The notes below the pieces were generated by a model. It searched no databases. It was not told the DNA's origin and saw nothing but the letters and a program-made list of their open reading frames with translations. Positions 27,213-37,961 of a DNA stretch of 64,000 nucleotides are shown here, one piece after another (the stretch's first letter is position 1; each line of letters begins with the position of its first letter). The position numbers were made by a program, and so were the translations under genes. The stretch lies in the NCBI RefSeq assembly GCF_000282035.1, contig NZ_AKKA01000087.1, positions 62,001 through 126,000 of the forward strand, read 5' to 3'. The DNA comes from Rhizobium sp. CF122. Its GTDB lineage: Bacteria; Pseudomonadota; Alphaproteobacteria; Rhizobiales; Rhizobiaceae.

Positions 27213-28625
27213 CTAAGTCTCGTTGGGGCGCCTCTCGACCTCGAGAGTCAGCCCGTTGCGGGCGATCACGCTGACGGCGTCGCCAGCGGTAAGCGTCTCG
27301 GTGGAAATCGCTTTCCAGCGCTCGCCATGCGCGATGACGTAACCCGTGGCCCCACCCCAGCTCTCAACCTGGCCCGAAATCCCGATCATCTGCTCCGCAC
27401 CAGTAGCGACTTCGCGCCACCGCGAGGTAAATGCGAGGCGAGCAACGAGAAGGCTGAAAGCGAGGCATGCAAGAGCGATTGCGCCCAGTACCGGGCGCGA
27501 AACCTCCAGGCCTGGCATATCCGTATCAAACAGAATGGTTGCGCCCAGGATCACGGCTACCCCGCCACCGACGCCCAAGGCGCCGAAGCTTGGCGAATGT
27601 ATCTCAGCCACTGTCAATCCGACGCCGAGGAAAATAAGCCCAATGCCGGCAAAACTCACCGGGAGCAATGCCAAGGCATAGAGACCAAGAAGGAGGCAGA
27701 TGCCGCCGATCGTGCCGGGAAGCATTGTCCCGGGGGCAAGAAATTCGAAGATCAGGCCATAGATACCGACCATCATCAGGATGATCGCGATGTTCGGATC
27801 GGTAATCACGGAAAGCAGGCGTGTGCGCCAGTCCGGCTCGAATTCCTGCACGGCTAAACCGGCGGTATCGAGGCGGACATCCGTTTGACCGACCCGCACC
27901 ATGCGCGCCTGTGTCTGCGCAAGGAGATCGTTGACATCAACTGCCGTGAAATCAATGACATGTTCGCGCGCGGCAGCAGTCGATGAAAGGCTTGCGGCTT
28001 CCCGCACAGCCCGCTCTGCCCATTCGGCATTGCGATTGCGCAATTCCGCAAGCCCGCGAATGTACGCCACCGCGTCGTTAACGAGTTTTTTGTCGCTGGC
28101 GCTGCCTGGAGCCTCGGCCTGCTTGTCATTTTGCTTGCTCGGTTCTTGTTCGGGTTTCGTATCGCCGCCAAAAGGGTTTGCGCCGAGCGCGATCGGTGTC
28201 GCTGCTCCTAAGTTGGTGCCTGGCGCCATCGCCGCAATGTGGCTTGCGTAGAGAATATAGGTGCCGGCGCTGGCAGCCCGTGCCCCGCTCGGTGCGACGA
28301 AGCCCGCGACAGGCACGGGCGAGGCAAGGATCGCGCGAATGATTTTCCGCATGGAGGTGTCAAGGCCGCCGGGTGTGTCCATCTGCAGGATGATCAAGCC
28401 CGCTCCATGTTCGCCAGCACGCTGAAGGCCTCGTATCACATAATCTGCTGTTGCGGGCCCGATGGCGCCGTTCACCTTCAGGACGACCGCAGCGCGGTTG
28501 GATTGCGACGACGCCGATAGCGTGAAGATGCCCAGAGTTGATAGCAGCGAGAACAACAAGATCAGGATTGGCGGCAGCCACCGCCAACGCTTTAAGTTCA
28601 GCGCTACGACCTGCGGAACGCGCAT
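27213..28625 (-). CDS. NfeD-family membrane-bound serine protease (long form)
   Basis: The 470-residue protein has an N-terminal signal anchor and a ClpP-like protease domain (about 40-250). That domain includes [16 protein letters not shown] and [13 protein letters not shown], which carries the likely nucleophile Ser; a Lys-containing [19 protein letters not shown] follows. Several transmembrane helices (about 280-410) and a C-terminal OB-fold NfeD domain ([13 protein letters not shown] onward) complete it. This is the full NfeD1b form. A Pro/Glu/Lys/Gln-rich insertion (about 155-180) interrupts the protease domain. It is the first gene of the pair with the slipin. Confidence 0.88.
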   Translation of the reverse strand: MRVPQVVALNLKRWRWLPPILILLFSLLSTLGIFTLSASSQSNRAAVVLKVNGAIGPATADYVIRGLQRAGEHGAGLIILQMDTPGGLDTSMRKIIRAILASPVPVAGFVAPSGARAASAGTYILYASHIAAMAPGTNLGAATPIALGANPFGGDTKPEQEPSKQNDKQAEAPGSASDKKLVNDAVAYIRGLAELRNRNAEWAERAVREAASLSSTAAAREHVIDFTAVDVNDLLAQTQARMVRVGQTDVRLDTAGLAVQEFEPDWRTRLLSVITDPNIAIILMMVGIYGLIFEFLAPGTMLPGTIGGICLLLGLYALALLPVSFAGIGLIFLGVGLTVAEIHSPSFGALGVGGGVAVILGATILFDTDMPGLEVSRPVLGAIALACLAFSLLVARLAFTSRWREVATGAEQMIGISGQVESWGGATGYVIAHGERWKAISTETLTAGDAVSVIARNGLTLEVERRPNET

Positions 28626-29066
28626 GATTTCTAATATATGTCAGAAATCACAAAGAGAAAGGAAAGCATCGCAGGGTACGTCCAAAGACGAACGCAAAGC
28701 TCAAGCTTTCGCTCGAACGCTTGAGCTTGCGAGGATGCGACGTCTCGATCCTCGGACGGGCTGCAAAGCGCAACGGCGATTGTTGCCGCAACCCCTTCAT
28801 CAGAAAGCTTCGGAGGTCGGAAAACTGACCCCAGAACTGCGATGGCCACCAGGGCAAAAATACAGAAAATGCTAATACAGACACTCTAAATATAGCTCCC
28901 GATGTGATAAAATTTGCAACTCGCTCGAGGATGAGATGCCGGGCGACGTTTCGACTTTTCGCAGAGTGGTTCGCCTGTGTGTCGAGGTAGCGTTTCCGCC
29001 ATGCTGGAAAGACTGAATCCCCGATAAAGAGGCCTCGGGATAACATCTCGGAATGGGAGGTGTACA
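28626..29066. other. Divergent intergenic region nfeD / carbohydrate ABC operon
   Basis: About 440 bases separate the two start codons. A 139-codon frame on the minus strand spans most of it but shows no family motif and overlaps the only structured part, so I do not call it a gene. The left part holds two adjacent hairpins, described separately. The right part (28,850-28,930) is AT-rich and probably contains the promoter of the plus-strand operon; GGGAGGT precedes its first ATG. Confidence 0.45.
28694..28754. repeat. Two adjacent inverted repeats (hairpins) upstream of nfeD
   Basis: The first is a 10-bp perfect stem, AAGCTCAAGC (28,697-28,706) with GCTTGAGCTT (28,719-28,728), extendable by CGC/GCG across one bulged base. 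Its loop can fold further as TTCG/CGAA. The second is a 7-bp stem, CGAGGAT (28,730-28,736) with ATCCTCG (28,748-28,754). They lie 70-130 bases upstream of nfeD. They could be a leader-RNA structure, a small RNA terminator or a regulator site; the sequence does not decide. Confidence 0.5.
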
Positions 29067-30326
29067 ATGCTTCGCAGATTGTTTCTCACCTTGGCTATTG
29101 CGACTTCCGCGCTGGCGATCAACGGAGCCGCATGGGCTGACATCACGATCCTCGTGCCATCGGGCAGCGAGGGCGACGGTCTCAGGGCCGCTGCCGAAGA
29201 CTATGGAAAGTTGAAGGGCACGAAGGTGGAGGCCGTCCAGGCGCCCTATGCCAACGTGTTCGAGCAGGGCGCCAATGCCGGCGCGACCAAGTCCGGTGTC
29301 TTCGACATTATCCTGATGGACGATCCGTGGATTCCGTTTTTCGCCGAGAATGGACATCTGGAAGATCTGACCGCCTACTTCAAGAAGGCCGGAATGGAGG
29401 GGCCTGACAGTGATTTCCTTTCGAAGTCGCTGGCGGTCTGCCGCAATCCCTACAATACGGGGCCCTATGTATGTCTACCCTACGTGGGAAATGCGCAGAT
29501 GTTTTTCTATGATGCTGCCAAGTACAAGGAAGCTGGCGTAGATGCTCCAAAGACTTGGGATGACGTGTTGAAGGCGAGCACGAAGCTGACAGAAAGCGGA
29601 GGTGGCCGTTATTTCGGTTACGTCTTCCGAGGCGGCCAGGGAAATCCGGTGGTTGCCGATTTCATGCCGATCTTCTGGTCCTATGGTGCGGATATGTTCA
29701 GCGCCGACCGAACCAAGGTAACGATCGACACGTCTGAAGGGGCCGCTGCCATGAAGACATTCATGGCGCTACGCGATGTCTCGCCGAAGGGAGTGGAGAG
29801 CTACAATGCCAACGAGGTTGGCACGGCGCTAGCCGCCGGTACTGCTGCTTCATCGATCAACTGGCCGAACTGGGTGGCGACCTTTGAAGATCCGACCCAA
29901 TCGAAGATGGTCGGCAAAATCTCCTACAGTCCCATTCCTGCTGGAACGAAACCGGGCAGCTCGGAAATCGGCCACTGGACCATGGGCATCATGTCGGCCT
30001 CCAAGAATAAGCAGGAAGCTTTCGACTTCATGATGTGGGCGACCTCGCCTGAACAGATCAAGATTTCGGCCCTACGGGGCAATCCGCCTGTCCGGACCTC
30101 GGTCTTCACCGACCCGGAACTGACCTCGCAGGAGAAGTTCCGGCACTATCCGGTGTTGATGGAGGCGATCCAGGCCTCGACTCCCCGTCCGCGTCACCCG
30201 AAGTGGCCAGAGATCGAGAACGCCTTCGGCATCGAGCTTTCCAAGGCGGTCGCAGGTACGATCACGCCGGAAGAGGCTCTGAAGAACTCGCAGGAGGCGG
30301 TCTCACGGATTACCAACCTTTACTAG
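29067..30326 (+). CDS. Carbohydrate ABC transporter substrate-binding protein (CUT1)
   Basis: The 419-residue protein has a signal peptide (LRRLFLTLAIATSALAING, cleavage after AWA near residue 25) and a family 1 extracellular solute-binding fold. Typical parts are GVFDIILMDDPWIPFFAENGHLEDL (read in shorter pieces), YNTGPYVCLPYVGNAQMFFY, KTWDDVLKASTKL and a C-terminal TPEEALKNSQEAV. GGGAGGT precedes the ATG. It opens a six-gene operon with two permeases, an ATPase and two exported proteins. The ligand is likely a sugar, polyol or related compound; sequence alone does not tell which. Confidence 0.86.
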   Translation: MLRRLFLTLAIATSALAINGAAWADITILVPSGSEGDGLRAAAEDYGKLKGTKVEAVQAPYANVFEQGANAGATKSGVFDIILMDDPWIPFFAENGHLEDLTAYFKKAGMEGPDSDFLSKSLAVCRNPYNTGPYVCLPYVGNAQMFFYDAAKYKEAGVDAPKTWDDVLKASTKLTESGGGRYFGYVFRGGQGNPVVADFMPIFWSYGADMFSADRTKVTIDTSEGAAAMKTFMALRDVSPKGVESYNANEVGTALAAGTAASSINWPNWVATFEDPTQSKMVGKISYSPIPAGTKPGSSEIGHWTMGIMSASKNKQEAFDFMMWATSPEQIKISALRGNPPVRTSVFTDPELTSQEKFRHYPVLMEAIQASTPRPRHPKWPEIENAFGIELSKAVAGTITPEEALKNSQEAVSRITNLY

Positions 30327-30339
30327 GCAACAGCTATTC

Positions 30340-30365
30340 GGAGCGGGGTTTTCGGACGCCGCTCC
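30340..30365 (+). promoter_or_regulatory. Intercistronic hairpin after the binding-protein gene
   Basis: A 7-bp stem (GGAGCGG / CCGCTCC) with a 12-base loop begins 14 bases after the stop codon and about 85 bases before the first permease gene. Its position matches the usual hairpin that keeps binding-protein mRNA more abundant than the permease part. It has no T-run. Confidence 0.5.
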
Positions 30366-30448
30366 CTTGCTGCGCCGGCAATCGCGTCCGATGAGCTTGA
30401 AACCCGAGAATTCAGGCGTGTCGGGGCAGGGCTTTACGGGAGAGGTCA

Positions 30449-31372
30449 ATGTTGACGTCGGAGAGCGGAACTGTGGCCGCGCCGCTTCCAACGGGTGGCG
30501 GTTTGGAGCGATGGGTAGAGCGGCATTTGCGCTTCCTCATGCCTGCGCCGACAGTTCTCATACTCCTCGGCCTGACGATCTTTCCCAGCGTCTACATGTT
30601 CTATGCGGCGGTTCACAAAATCAGCCCGAATCCCGATCTGCCCTGGACGTTCGTCGGTGCCGGTAATTTCGCGCGGCTTTTTTCCGACACGCAATTTCAC
30701 GTCGCGCTCTGGAACACCACCGTATTTACGGTCGCGGCGGTGACGGCGGAATTCATCCTCGGTCTCGGCCTGGCGCTGCTCCTCGATAAATTCATTCGCA
30801 AGTTGACCTTTCTGAAGACAGTCCTGATGATCCCCATGATGCTGCCGCCGATCGCGGTCGCGATCACATGGAAGCTCATCTATGAACCTCAGTTCGGCGT
30901 CCTGAACGAAATCATGTTCCGCCTCGGTCTGCCATTGCAGGCATGGGCGGGCGACGTGAATCTTGCGATGTTCTCGATCATCGTCGCTGATGTCTGGCAA
31001 TGGACACCCTTCATATTCCTTCTAATGTTGGCGGGGTTGGCCAGCTTGCCGGTCGAGCCCTACGAGGCCGCCGCGCTCGACGGAGCCTCGTCCTGGCAGC
31101 AGTTCCGGGACCTGACGCTGCCGTTCCTCAAGCCGGTTATCGCCATTGCGCTCCTTCTGCGTGTCATGGATGCACTGCGTCTTTTCGATCTGGTCTTCAT
31201 ACTGACGGGAGGAGGGCCGGCTGACCGGACCAAGGTCTTGAGCCTTTATATCTATCAAGTCGCCTACCGCTTCGCCGATCCAGGCTACGCGGCGGCGATG
31301 TCGCTTTTCGTGCTGTTTGTGACGATCGTCTTAAGCACCTGGTTCATGAAACGCATGCGGTTGGCGGAATGA
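30449..31372 (+). CDS. Carbohydrate ABC transporter permease (CUT1, MalF-like)
   Basis: The 307-residue protein has six predicted transmembrane helices, the first at about residues 28-50 (LILLGLTIFPSVYMFYAAV). The EAA loop reads PYEAAALDGASSWQQFRDLTLP. GGGAGAGG lies before the ATG. It forms the channel with the next permease and overlaps it by ATGA at 31,369-31,372. Confidence 0.92.
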   Translation: MLTSESGTVAAPLPTGGGLERWVERHLRFLMPAPTVLILLGLTIFPSVYMFYAAVHKISPNPDLPWTFVGAGNFARLFSDTQFHVALWNTTVFTVAAVTAEFILGLGLALLLDKFIRKLTFLKTVLMIPMMLPPIAVAITWKLIYEPQFGVLNEIMFRLGLPLQAWAGDVNLAMFSIIVADVWQWTPFIFLLMLAGLASLPVEPYEAAALDGASSWQQFRDLTLPFLKPVIAIALLLRVMDALRLFDLVFILTGGGPADRTKVLSLYIYQVAYRFADPGYAAAMSLFVLFVTIVLSTWFMKRMRLAE

Positions 31373-32244
31373 CCATGACACTGCCCAAAACCATACACGC
31401 GCGCAGTCGGACCACAGAGGTGCTCATTCGCCTGCTGGCCTATCTGACGATCGTTGTCGCGCTGGTCGTCACACTTTTTCCGATCTATTGGATCGCGACC
31501 AACTCGTTTAAATATGATATCGACATATTCGCGGTGCCGCCGGAGTGGCTACCGCGCAACCCCACCCTAAAACACTATAGCGAAGCGTTTATTCAGCGTC
31601 CGTTCCTACGCTACGCGTTGAATAGCTTTCTCGTCGCTGTAGGAACGACGATCATTTCCGTGACCTTCGGCACCATGGCCGGCTATGCCTTGGCACGGTT
31701 CAGCTATCCCTGGCAGTGGCGGAAGCAGATTTCGTTCTGGATCCTGTCGACGCGCATGATGCCGCCTATCGTCAGTATCATTCCGCTCTACCTGTTCTTC
31801 AACTATTTCGACATGCTCAACACCAAGTCGGCTCTTATCGTCGCCTACACTGCCTTCAATCTGCCGTTCGCAACGTGGATGATGAAGAGTTATTTCCAGG
31901 ATCTTCCGGTCGAACTGGAGGAGGCGGCGATCGTCGACGGCGACACACGGTGGGGCGCATTCCTGCATGTGGCGTTACCTCTTGCCCGGCCTGGGCTTGC
32001 GGCCACCGCGATCTTCTGTCTGATCATCTCGTGGAACGAGTTTCTACTTTCCCTCATCATCACGCTCACCGAGCAGTCGCAGACGCTGCCGATCGGCATT
32101 GCCGGGCGCGTAACGCAGTACAACACCTATTGGGGTGAAATCAGTGCGGCGGGCTTCATGGCCTGCGTGCCAATCGTCATCTTCGCCTTCATCGTCCAGA
32201 AGCATCTCGTCCGGGGATTGTCCCTGGGTGCCATCAAAGGTTGA
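31369..32244 (+). CDS. Carbohydrate ABC transporter permease (CUT1, MalG-like)
   Basis: The 291-residue protein shows the MalG-type features SFKYDIDIFAVPPEWLP, six helices and an EAA loop reading EEAAIVDGDTRWGAFLHVAL. Its C-terminus VRGLSLGAIKG is typical of this subfamily. A second ATG two codons after the first could equally be the start. It is translationally coupled to the upstream permease. Confidence 0.92.
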   Translation: MTMTLPKTIHARSRTTEVLIRLLAYLTIVVALVVTLFPIYWIATNSFKYDIDIFAVPPEWLPRNPTLKHYSEAFIQRPFLRYALNSFLVAVGTTIISVTFGTMAGYALARFSYPWQWRKQISFWILSTRMMPPIVSIIPLYLFFNYFDMLNTKSALIVAYTAFNLPFATWMMKSYFQDLPVELEEAAIVDGDTRWGAFLHVALPLARPGLAATAIFCLIISWNEFLLSLIITLTEQSQTLPIGIAGRVTQYNTYWGEISAAGFMACVPIVIFAFIVQKHLVRGLSLGAIKG

Positions 32245-32249
32245 GACCT

Positions 32250-33311
32250 ATGGCGTCCGTCACATTCAAGAACGTCTGCAAGAAATTCGGCGAATTCGTT
32301 GCCGTAAATGATTTCAACCTCGACATCAGGGACAAGGAGTTTCTCGTTTTGCTCGGACCTTCCGGTTGCGGCAAGACAACGACCATGCGGATGGTCGCGG
32401 GTCTCGAGGAAGCGACGTTCGGCGACATCTACATCAACGAGGACCGCGTCAACGGTGTCCTTCCCAAGTATCGCGACGTTGCAATGGTATTCCAGTCATA
32501 TGCTTTGTATCCGCACCTTACCGTCGAAGACAACATCGGCTACCCGCTGAAGATCCGCAAAGTGCCGCCCGCTGAATGCAAGCGACGAATAGCAGAGGTT
32601 GCACGGCGTGTAGAACTCGACTCTATGTTGTCGCGGCTGCCGAAGGAACTTTCCGGCGGGCAGCGCCAGCGCGTGGCACTTGCCCGCGCTATCGTGCGCA
32701 CGCCACGCGTCTTTCTGATGGACGAGCCGCTGTCCAATCTCGATGCCAAGCTGCGCACACAGATGCGCGCCGAGCTGAAGCATCTGCAACATGAGCTGCA
32801 GGTCACGACGATCTACGTCACCCATGACCAGATCGAAGCGATGACGCTTGCCCATCGCGTGGCCGTGATGAACAAGGGCGTTATCGAGCAGCTTGGGACG
32901 CCGCGGGAGATCTATAACGACCCGCGCACGCTCTTCGTTGCCGGCTTTATTGGCTCGCCGCCGATGAACCTAATTCCAGGAGAAGTGAGAGACGGTGTGT
33001 TCGTTAGCGGCGGTCTCAGGGTCGGCGGTATCGGCCGGGCGACCCTCTCTGGCGCTGTCCTCGGCGTCCGGCCGGAGGACGTCCACCCGACTGATGCCGG
33101 TGACGCAGACGTCAATCTGGTCGCGCCGATCTATTCGGCGGAACTCACCGGCGAGAACACGCTTGTGAGCCTACGGTTGGGAGGTCAACTCATGACCTTG
33201 CGTGCCGACAAGAATTTCACGGGTCAGATCGACCAGCAGATCGGCGTCAAGGTCGCGGCGGATCGCGTATTTCTGTTCAATGGCGAGACCAAAGATCGTG
33301 TTGACTTCTAG
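32250..33311 (+). CDS. Carbohydrate ABC transporter ATPase (CUT1, MalK/UgpC-like)
   Basis: The ATG at 32,250 gives MASVTFKNVCKKFGEF, the usual opening; an in-frame TTG at 32,241 is disregarded. The 353-residue protein has Walker A GPSGCGKTTT, Q-loop VFQSYALYPH, signature LSGGQRQRVALARAI, Walker B VFLMDEPLSNLDAK and switch YVTHDQIEAMT. A C-terminal TOBE-like domain contains GVRPEDVHPTD. Its last 32 bases overlap the next gene. Confidence 0.93.
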   Translation: MASVTFKNVCKKFGEFVAVNDFNLDIRDKEFLVLLGPSGCGKTTTMRMVAGLEEATFGDIYINEDRVNGVLPKYRDVAMVFQSYALYPHLTVEDNIGYPLKIRKVPPAECKRRIAEVARRVELDSMLSRLPKELSGGQRQRVALARAIVRTPRVFLMDEPLSNLDAKLRTQMRAELKHLQHELQVTTIYVTHDQIEAMTLAHRVAVMNKGVIEQLGTPREIYNDPRTLFVAGFIGSPPMNLIPGEVRDGVFVSGGLRVGGIGRATLSGAVLGVRPEDVHPTDAGDADVNLVAPIYSAELTGENTLVSLRLGGQLMTLRADKNFTGQIDQQIGVKVAADRVFLFNGETKDRVDF

Positions 33312-34068
33312 CCTTTGGGCGGCAGTGATGGTGATCATCCTTGCATTTGCTGCGACCGCTGACGATGGCGGCCTCATCGCTGGAAATCCGCTGATTGAGA
33401 TTCCTCCCGGGACGTTCATCTTCGGCCGCGACGACGGCCCCGAAAACGAAAGCCCGCGGCGCGAACTGGAGGGGCAGGCGTTTGCAATCAATCGCACCGA
33501 GATTACAAACCAGCAATATGGGCTCTTCGTCAAGGAGACCGGCCATCGTGCAGCCTTTTACGCCAATCATCCAATCCTGGGATTGGACGACCGGCCGGTC
33601 GTCGGGGTGAGTTGGGGAGATGCCGATGCATTTTGCCGTCACTATGGGTTGGTTCTTCCATCGGAACAACAATACGAGCGGGCGGCGCGAGGAACTCAGG
33701 GCAGCGCGTTTCCATGGGGCGAGGTGCCACCGGGCAATGCGCGGGCAAATTCGGGAGCGGATGTCTGTTGTTCCGGTGACGTGCGCGATGGGTATCCGAT
33801 GACCGCACCAGCGGTGTCCTTCGCTGATGGCGCAAGCAAAGAGGGCATCTTCAATCTTGTCGGCAACGTCTGGGAGTGGACCCGTGACGTCTACGCGCCG
33901 TATGAAGGCGGGAGCGCGGTGAGGAGTGCCGGGCTGTACCGCGTGCTTCGTGGTGGCTCTTGGAACAGCGATCCAAACCACCTGACAACGACCTATCGGC
34001 TCGCCTATGATCCGGAATTCCGGTTCTCAGCCAACGGTGGCTTCAGATGCGTCCGTTCTACACCTTGA
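33280..34068 (+). CDS. Exported SUMF1/EgtB/PvdO-fold protein
   Basis: The ATG at 33,280 gives 262 residues starting with a hydrophobic export signal (TSSLWAAVMVIILAFAATA). The rest is a formylglycine-generating-enzyme (FGE-sulfatase) fold: IPPGTFIFGRDD, FAINRTEITNQQYGLFV, RPVVGVSWGDADAFCRHYG, FNLVGNVWEWTRDVY, LRGGSWNSDP. True formylglycine-generating enzymes carry active-site cysteines just after the GGS(W/Y) motif; here that stretch reads NSDPNHLTTTYRLA with none. It is therefore probably not a sulfatase activator but a periplasmic protein with a reused fold. It overlaps both neighbours, implying tight coupling to the ABC transporter. Confidence 0.82.
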   Translation: MARPKIVLTSSLWAAVMVIILAFAATADDGGLIAGNPLIEIPPGTFIFGRDDGPENESPRRELEGQAFAINRTEITNQQYGLFVKETGHRAAFYANHPILGLDDRPVVGVSWGDADAFCRHYGLVLPSEQQYERAARGTQGSAFPWGEVPPGNARANSGADVCCSGDVRDGYPMTAPAVSFADGASKEGIFNLVGNVWEWTRDVYAPYEGGSAVRSAGLYRVLRGGSWNSDPNHLTTTYRLAYDPEFRFSANGGFRCVRSTP

Positions 34069-35054
34069 TTGTCGTCACCGGTTTTCTGCTGCTAGCCGCC
34101 GGCGCCGGTGCGGAACCGACGGCGCCGCCCGGCTACACGCTTAAGACCTTCAACACGCCTGGTGCCGCCTTCGCCGGCCTATCTCGCGACGCCGAAGGCC
34201 TGCTCGTCAGTGATCTCGCCAGCGGCCGGCTCTACCGGCGCGGCGCGGACGGCAAGCTTGTCGCATTCGGCCCGGTATTTCCCCATGGCCTCGACGTGAT
34301 CGGCGACCCGACCGGTCCATATCGTGTCGTGCGCGCCCACGATGGCCTTGTCGTCGCTCAGGGATGGACGCCAGTCGGCTCCAAAGAAGGGCCGTTTGAC
34401 CACGCGCTCGTTGCGCTCGACGCGGCCGGTCAGGTCCGCGTGATCAGCAGCGATTTCTGGAATCCGTTCGACTTCATTGCGGCGAGCGGAAGCTACTACG
34501 TGATAGACTCCGCTCGAAACAGTGTCGAACGTCTACTGCCGGGCGGCAGCAAAAGCACGATTCTGACATTCCGCCGCATGGGGCAGGCGGCCACGGCACT
34601 CCGCAGCCTTTCGCCGACGGAGTTCACCGAAGGCAACAGCTACGAAACCGATGCGGTGCCGGCCGGTATCGCCCTTCACGGCGGGCGCCTCTATATAGCG
34701 CTGTTCGGCGGCTTTCCCTTCCTTACCGGTGCCGGAGAGATTGTTTCGATTCCCGAGGCTGGCGATCAGTCAATGCCGCAGATTGACGTCGAAGCGCTCA
34801 ATGCGCCCGTCAGTATTGCTTTCGACAACGATGGAGAGATGCTTGTCCTCGAGCACGGCACCTACGACCAGAAGGAAGGTTTTCGCAAGGCGAGTGGGAG
34901 ATTGCTTAAGTTCAATAAGATGACGCGGGAACCGAAGGTTATTCTCGAGGGCCTGACCCGCCCGGTGTCTGTGCTTGTCTGGGACGAGCGGCGGATGGTC
35001 GTTTCCGCGTTGGACGGCAACCTCTATGTTCTGACGCGCGAATCTGCTCGCTAA
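34047..35054 (+). CDS. Exported ScyD/ScyE-like beta-propeller protein
   Basis: The 335-residue protein has a signal peptide (LIVVTGFLLLAAGAGA) and repeated propeller-type blades such as GLSRDAEGLLVSDLASGRLYR, YYVIDSARNSVERLLPGG and GEMLVLEHGTYDQ (read as short parts). A segment PTEFTEGNSYETDAVPAGIALHGGRLY resembles ScyD/ScyE-family proteins as I remember them. The start overlaps the SUMF1-like gene by 22 bases. Function is unknown; a secreted binding or hydrolytic role tied to the transporter substrate is possible. It is the last gene of the six-gene operon. Confidence 0.7.
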   Translation: MRPFYTLIVVTGFLLLAAGAGAEPTAPPGYTLKTFNTPGAAFAGLSRDAEGLLVSDLASGRLYRRGADGKLVAFGPVFPHGLDVIGDPTGPYRVVRAHDGLVVAQGWTPVGSKEGPFDHALVALDAAGQVRVISSDFWNPFDFIAASGSYYVIDSARNSVERLLPGGSKSTILTFRRMGQAATALRSLSPTEFTEGNSYETDAVPAGIALHGGRLYIALFGGFPFLTGAGEIVSIPEAGDQSMPQIDVEALNAPVSIAFDNDGEMLVLEHGTYDQKEGFRKASGRLLKFNKMTREPKVILEGLTRPVSVLVWDERRMVVSALDGNLYVLTRESAR

Positions 35055-35082
35055 CCGTGGCGATCCCGGTTTTGGTCCTAGA

Positions 35083-35259
35083 TTAATGCACATGCTTGCT
35101 TGGCGCCTTGAGCAGTTGCGCTGCCTTATCCACGACGGCCGCGAGCTTTTTCCAGCCGAGAAGATCGCGTTCACCTATCCGCTCTTGAATGGCCGATAGC
35201 ATCCAGCTGGCCGCGGCTGCATGTCTTTGTCCCGAACCCCTTTCCTGTTCGGGGGACAT
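35083..35259 (-). CDS. Small unidentified protein after paaY
   Basis: An ATG at 35,259, 8 bases after the paaY stop, opens a 58-codon frame. An in-frame TTG at 35,271 overlaps the paaY stop. The product is hydrophilic with amphipathic helices (ASWMLSAIQERIG, KKLAAVVDKAAQLL) and a His-rich end (SKHVH). Codon choice is GC-rich like that of its neighbours. The ribosome binding site is weak (AAGG very close to the ATG). I do not recognise the family. Confidence 0.4.
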   Translation of the reverse strand: MSPEQERGSGQRHAAAASWMLSAIQERIGERDLLGWKKLAAVVDKAAQLLKAPSKHVH

Positions 35260-35267
35260 GCCTTGGC

Positions 35268-35882
35268 TCAATCACCGAATTTCAGCCGCTCCAAGATCAG
35301 CGGGTCATACGCGGGAGCCTGGATCCGCCGGCGATCCGCCTCTGGTTCGCTGAGCGGCTCGACGGGTCGAAGTTTGTCCTTGGCTTCCAGCGCGAGGCGC
35401 TGATAGACGCCCGTTCCCTGGCGCTTCCAGGCGATTTCTTTTTCGCTGAGTTCGCGAATGACCCTGGCAGGTGATCCGACCGCCAGGCTGTTTGCCGGGA
35501 TTTCCGCACCTGCCTTGACGAAAGCCATGGCGGCAACAATCGAATTTTCGCCGATCACCGCTTCGTCCATGACGACCGCATTCATCCCGACCATGGCATT
35601 GCGACCGATGCGGCAGCCGTGCAGCACGGCGCCGTGGCCGATATGACCGTCTTCGCCGATCACCACCTCCACATCAGGAAAGCTATGAACGACGCAGGTC
35701 TCCTGGACGTTCGAGCCACGTTCCATGACGATCCGCCCGAAATCGCCGCGCAATACGGCGCAGGGGCCAACATAGCAGGCCGATCCAATGATGACGTCAC
35801 CAATCACTACGGCGGCCGGATGGACGAAAGCCGTTGGGTGGATCACCGGTACGACGCCATCATAGGAATAGACCTGCGCCAT
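35268..35882 (-). CDS. paaY: Phenylacetate pathway thioesterase-like hexapeptide protein PaaY
   Basis: The ATG at 35,882 lies 5 bases after the paaZ stop. The 204-residue protein is a gamma-carbonic-anhydrase-like left-handed beta-helix: [64 protein letters not shown]. The C-terminal [18 protein letters not shown] is typical of PaaY. PaaY has been linked to hydrolysis of dead-end CoA thioesters formed when ring opening stalls. Its place directly after paaZ agrees. Confidence 0.9.
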   Translation of the reverse strand: MAQVYSYDGVVPVIHPTAFVHPAAVVIGDVIIGSACYVGPCAVLRGDFGRIVMERGSNVQETCVVHSFPDVEVVIGEDGHIGHGAVLHGCRIGRNAMVGMNAVVMDEAVIGENSIVAAMAFVKAGAEIPANSLAVGSPARVIRELSEKEIAWKRQGTGVYQRLALEAKDKLRPVEPLSEPEADRRRIQAPAYDPLILERLKFGD

Positions 35883-35887
35883 CTTAA

Positions 35888-37945
<2,058 letters not shown>

Positions 37946-37961
37946 TGTCTTATCCTTCCGG

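Noticed and set aside
28648-29067. 139-codon minus-strand frame in the nfeD/ABC intergenic region
   Set aside because: Covers two hairpins and an AT-rich promoter-like stretch, has no family features and begins inside the ribosome binding site area of the opposite gene.
33586-33603. 18-bp perfect palindrome containing GACCGGCCGGTC, the core of the paaN/paaG operator
   Set aside because: It lies inside the SUMF1-like coding region (codons for DDRPVV), lacks the AACCGACC flank and is far from any promoter. It is most likely a coincidence, though a weak regulator site cannot be excluded.
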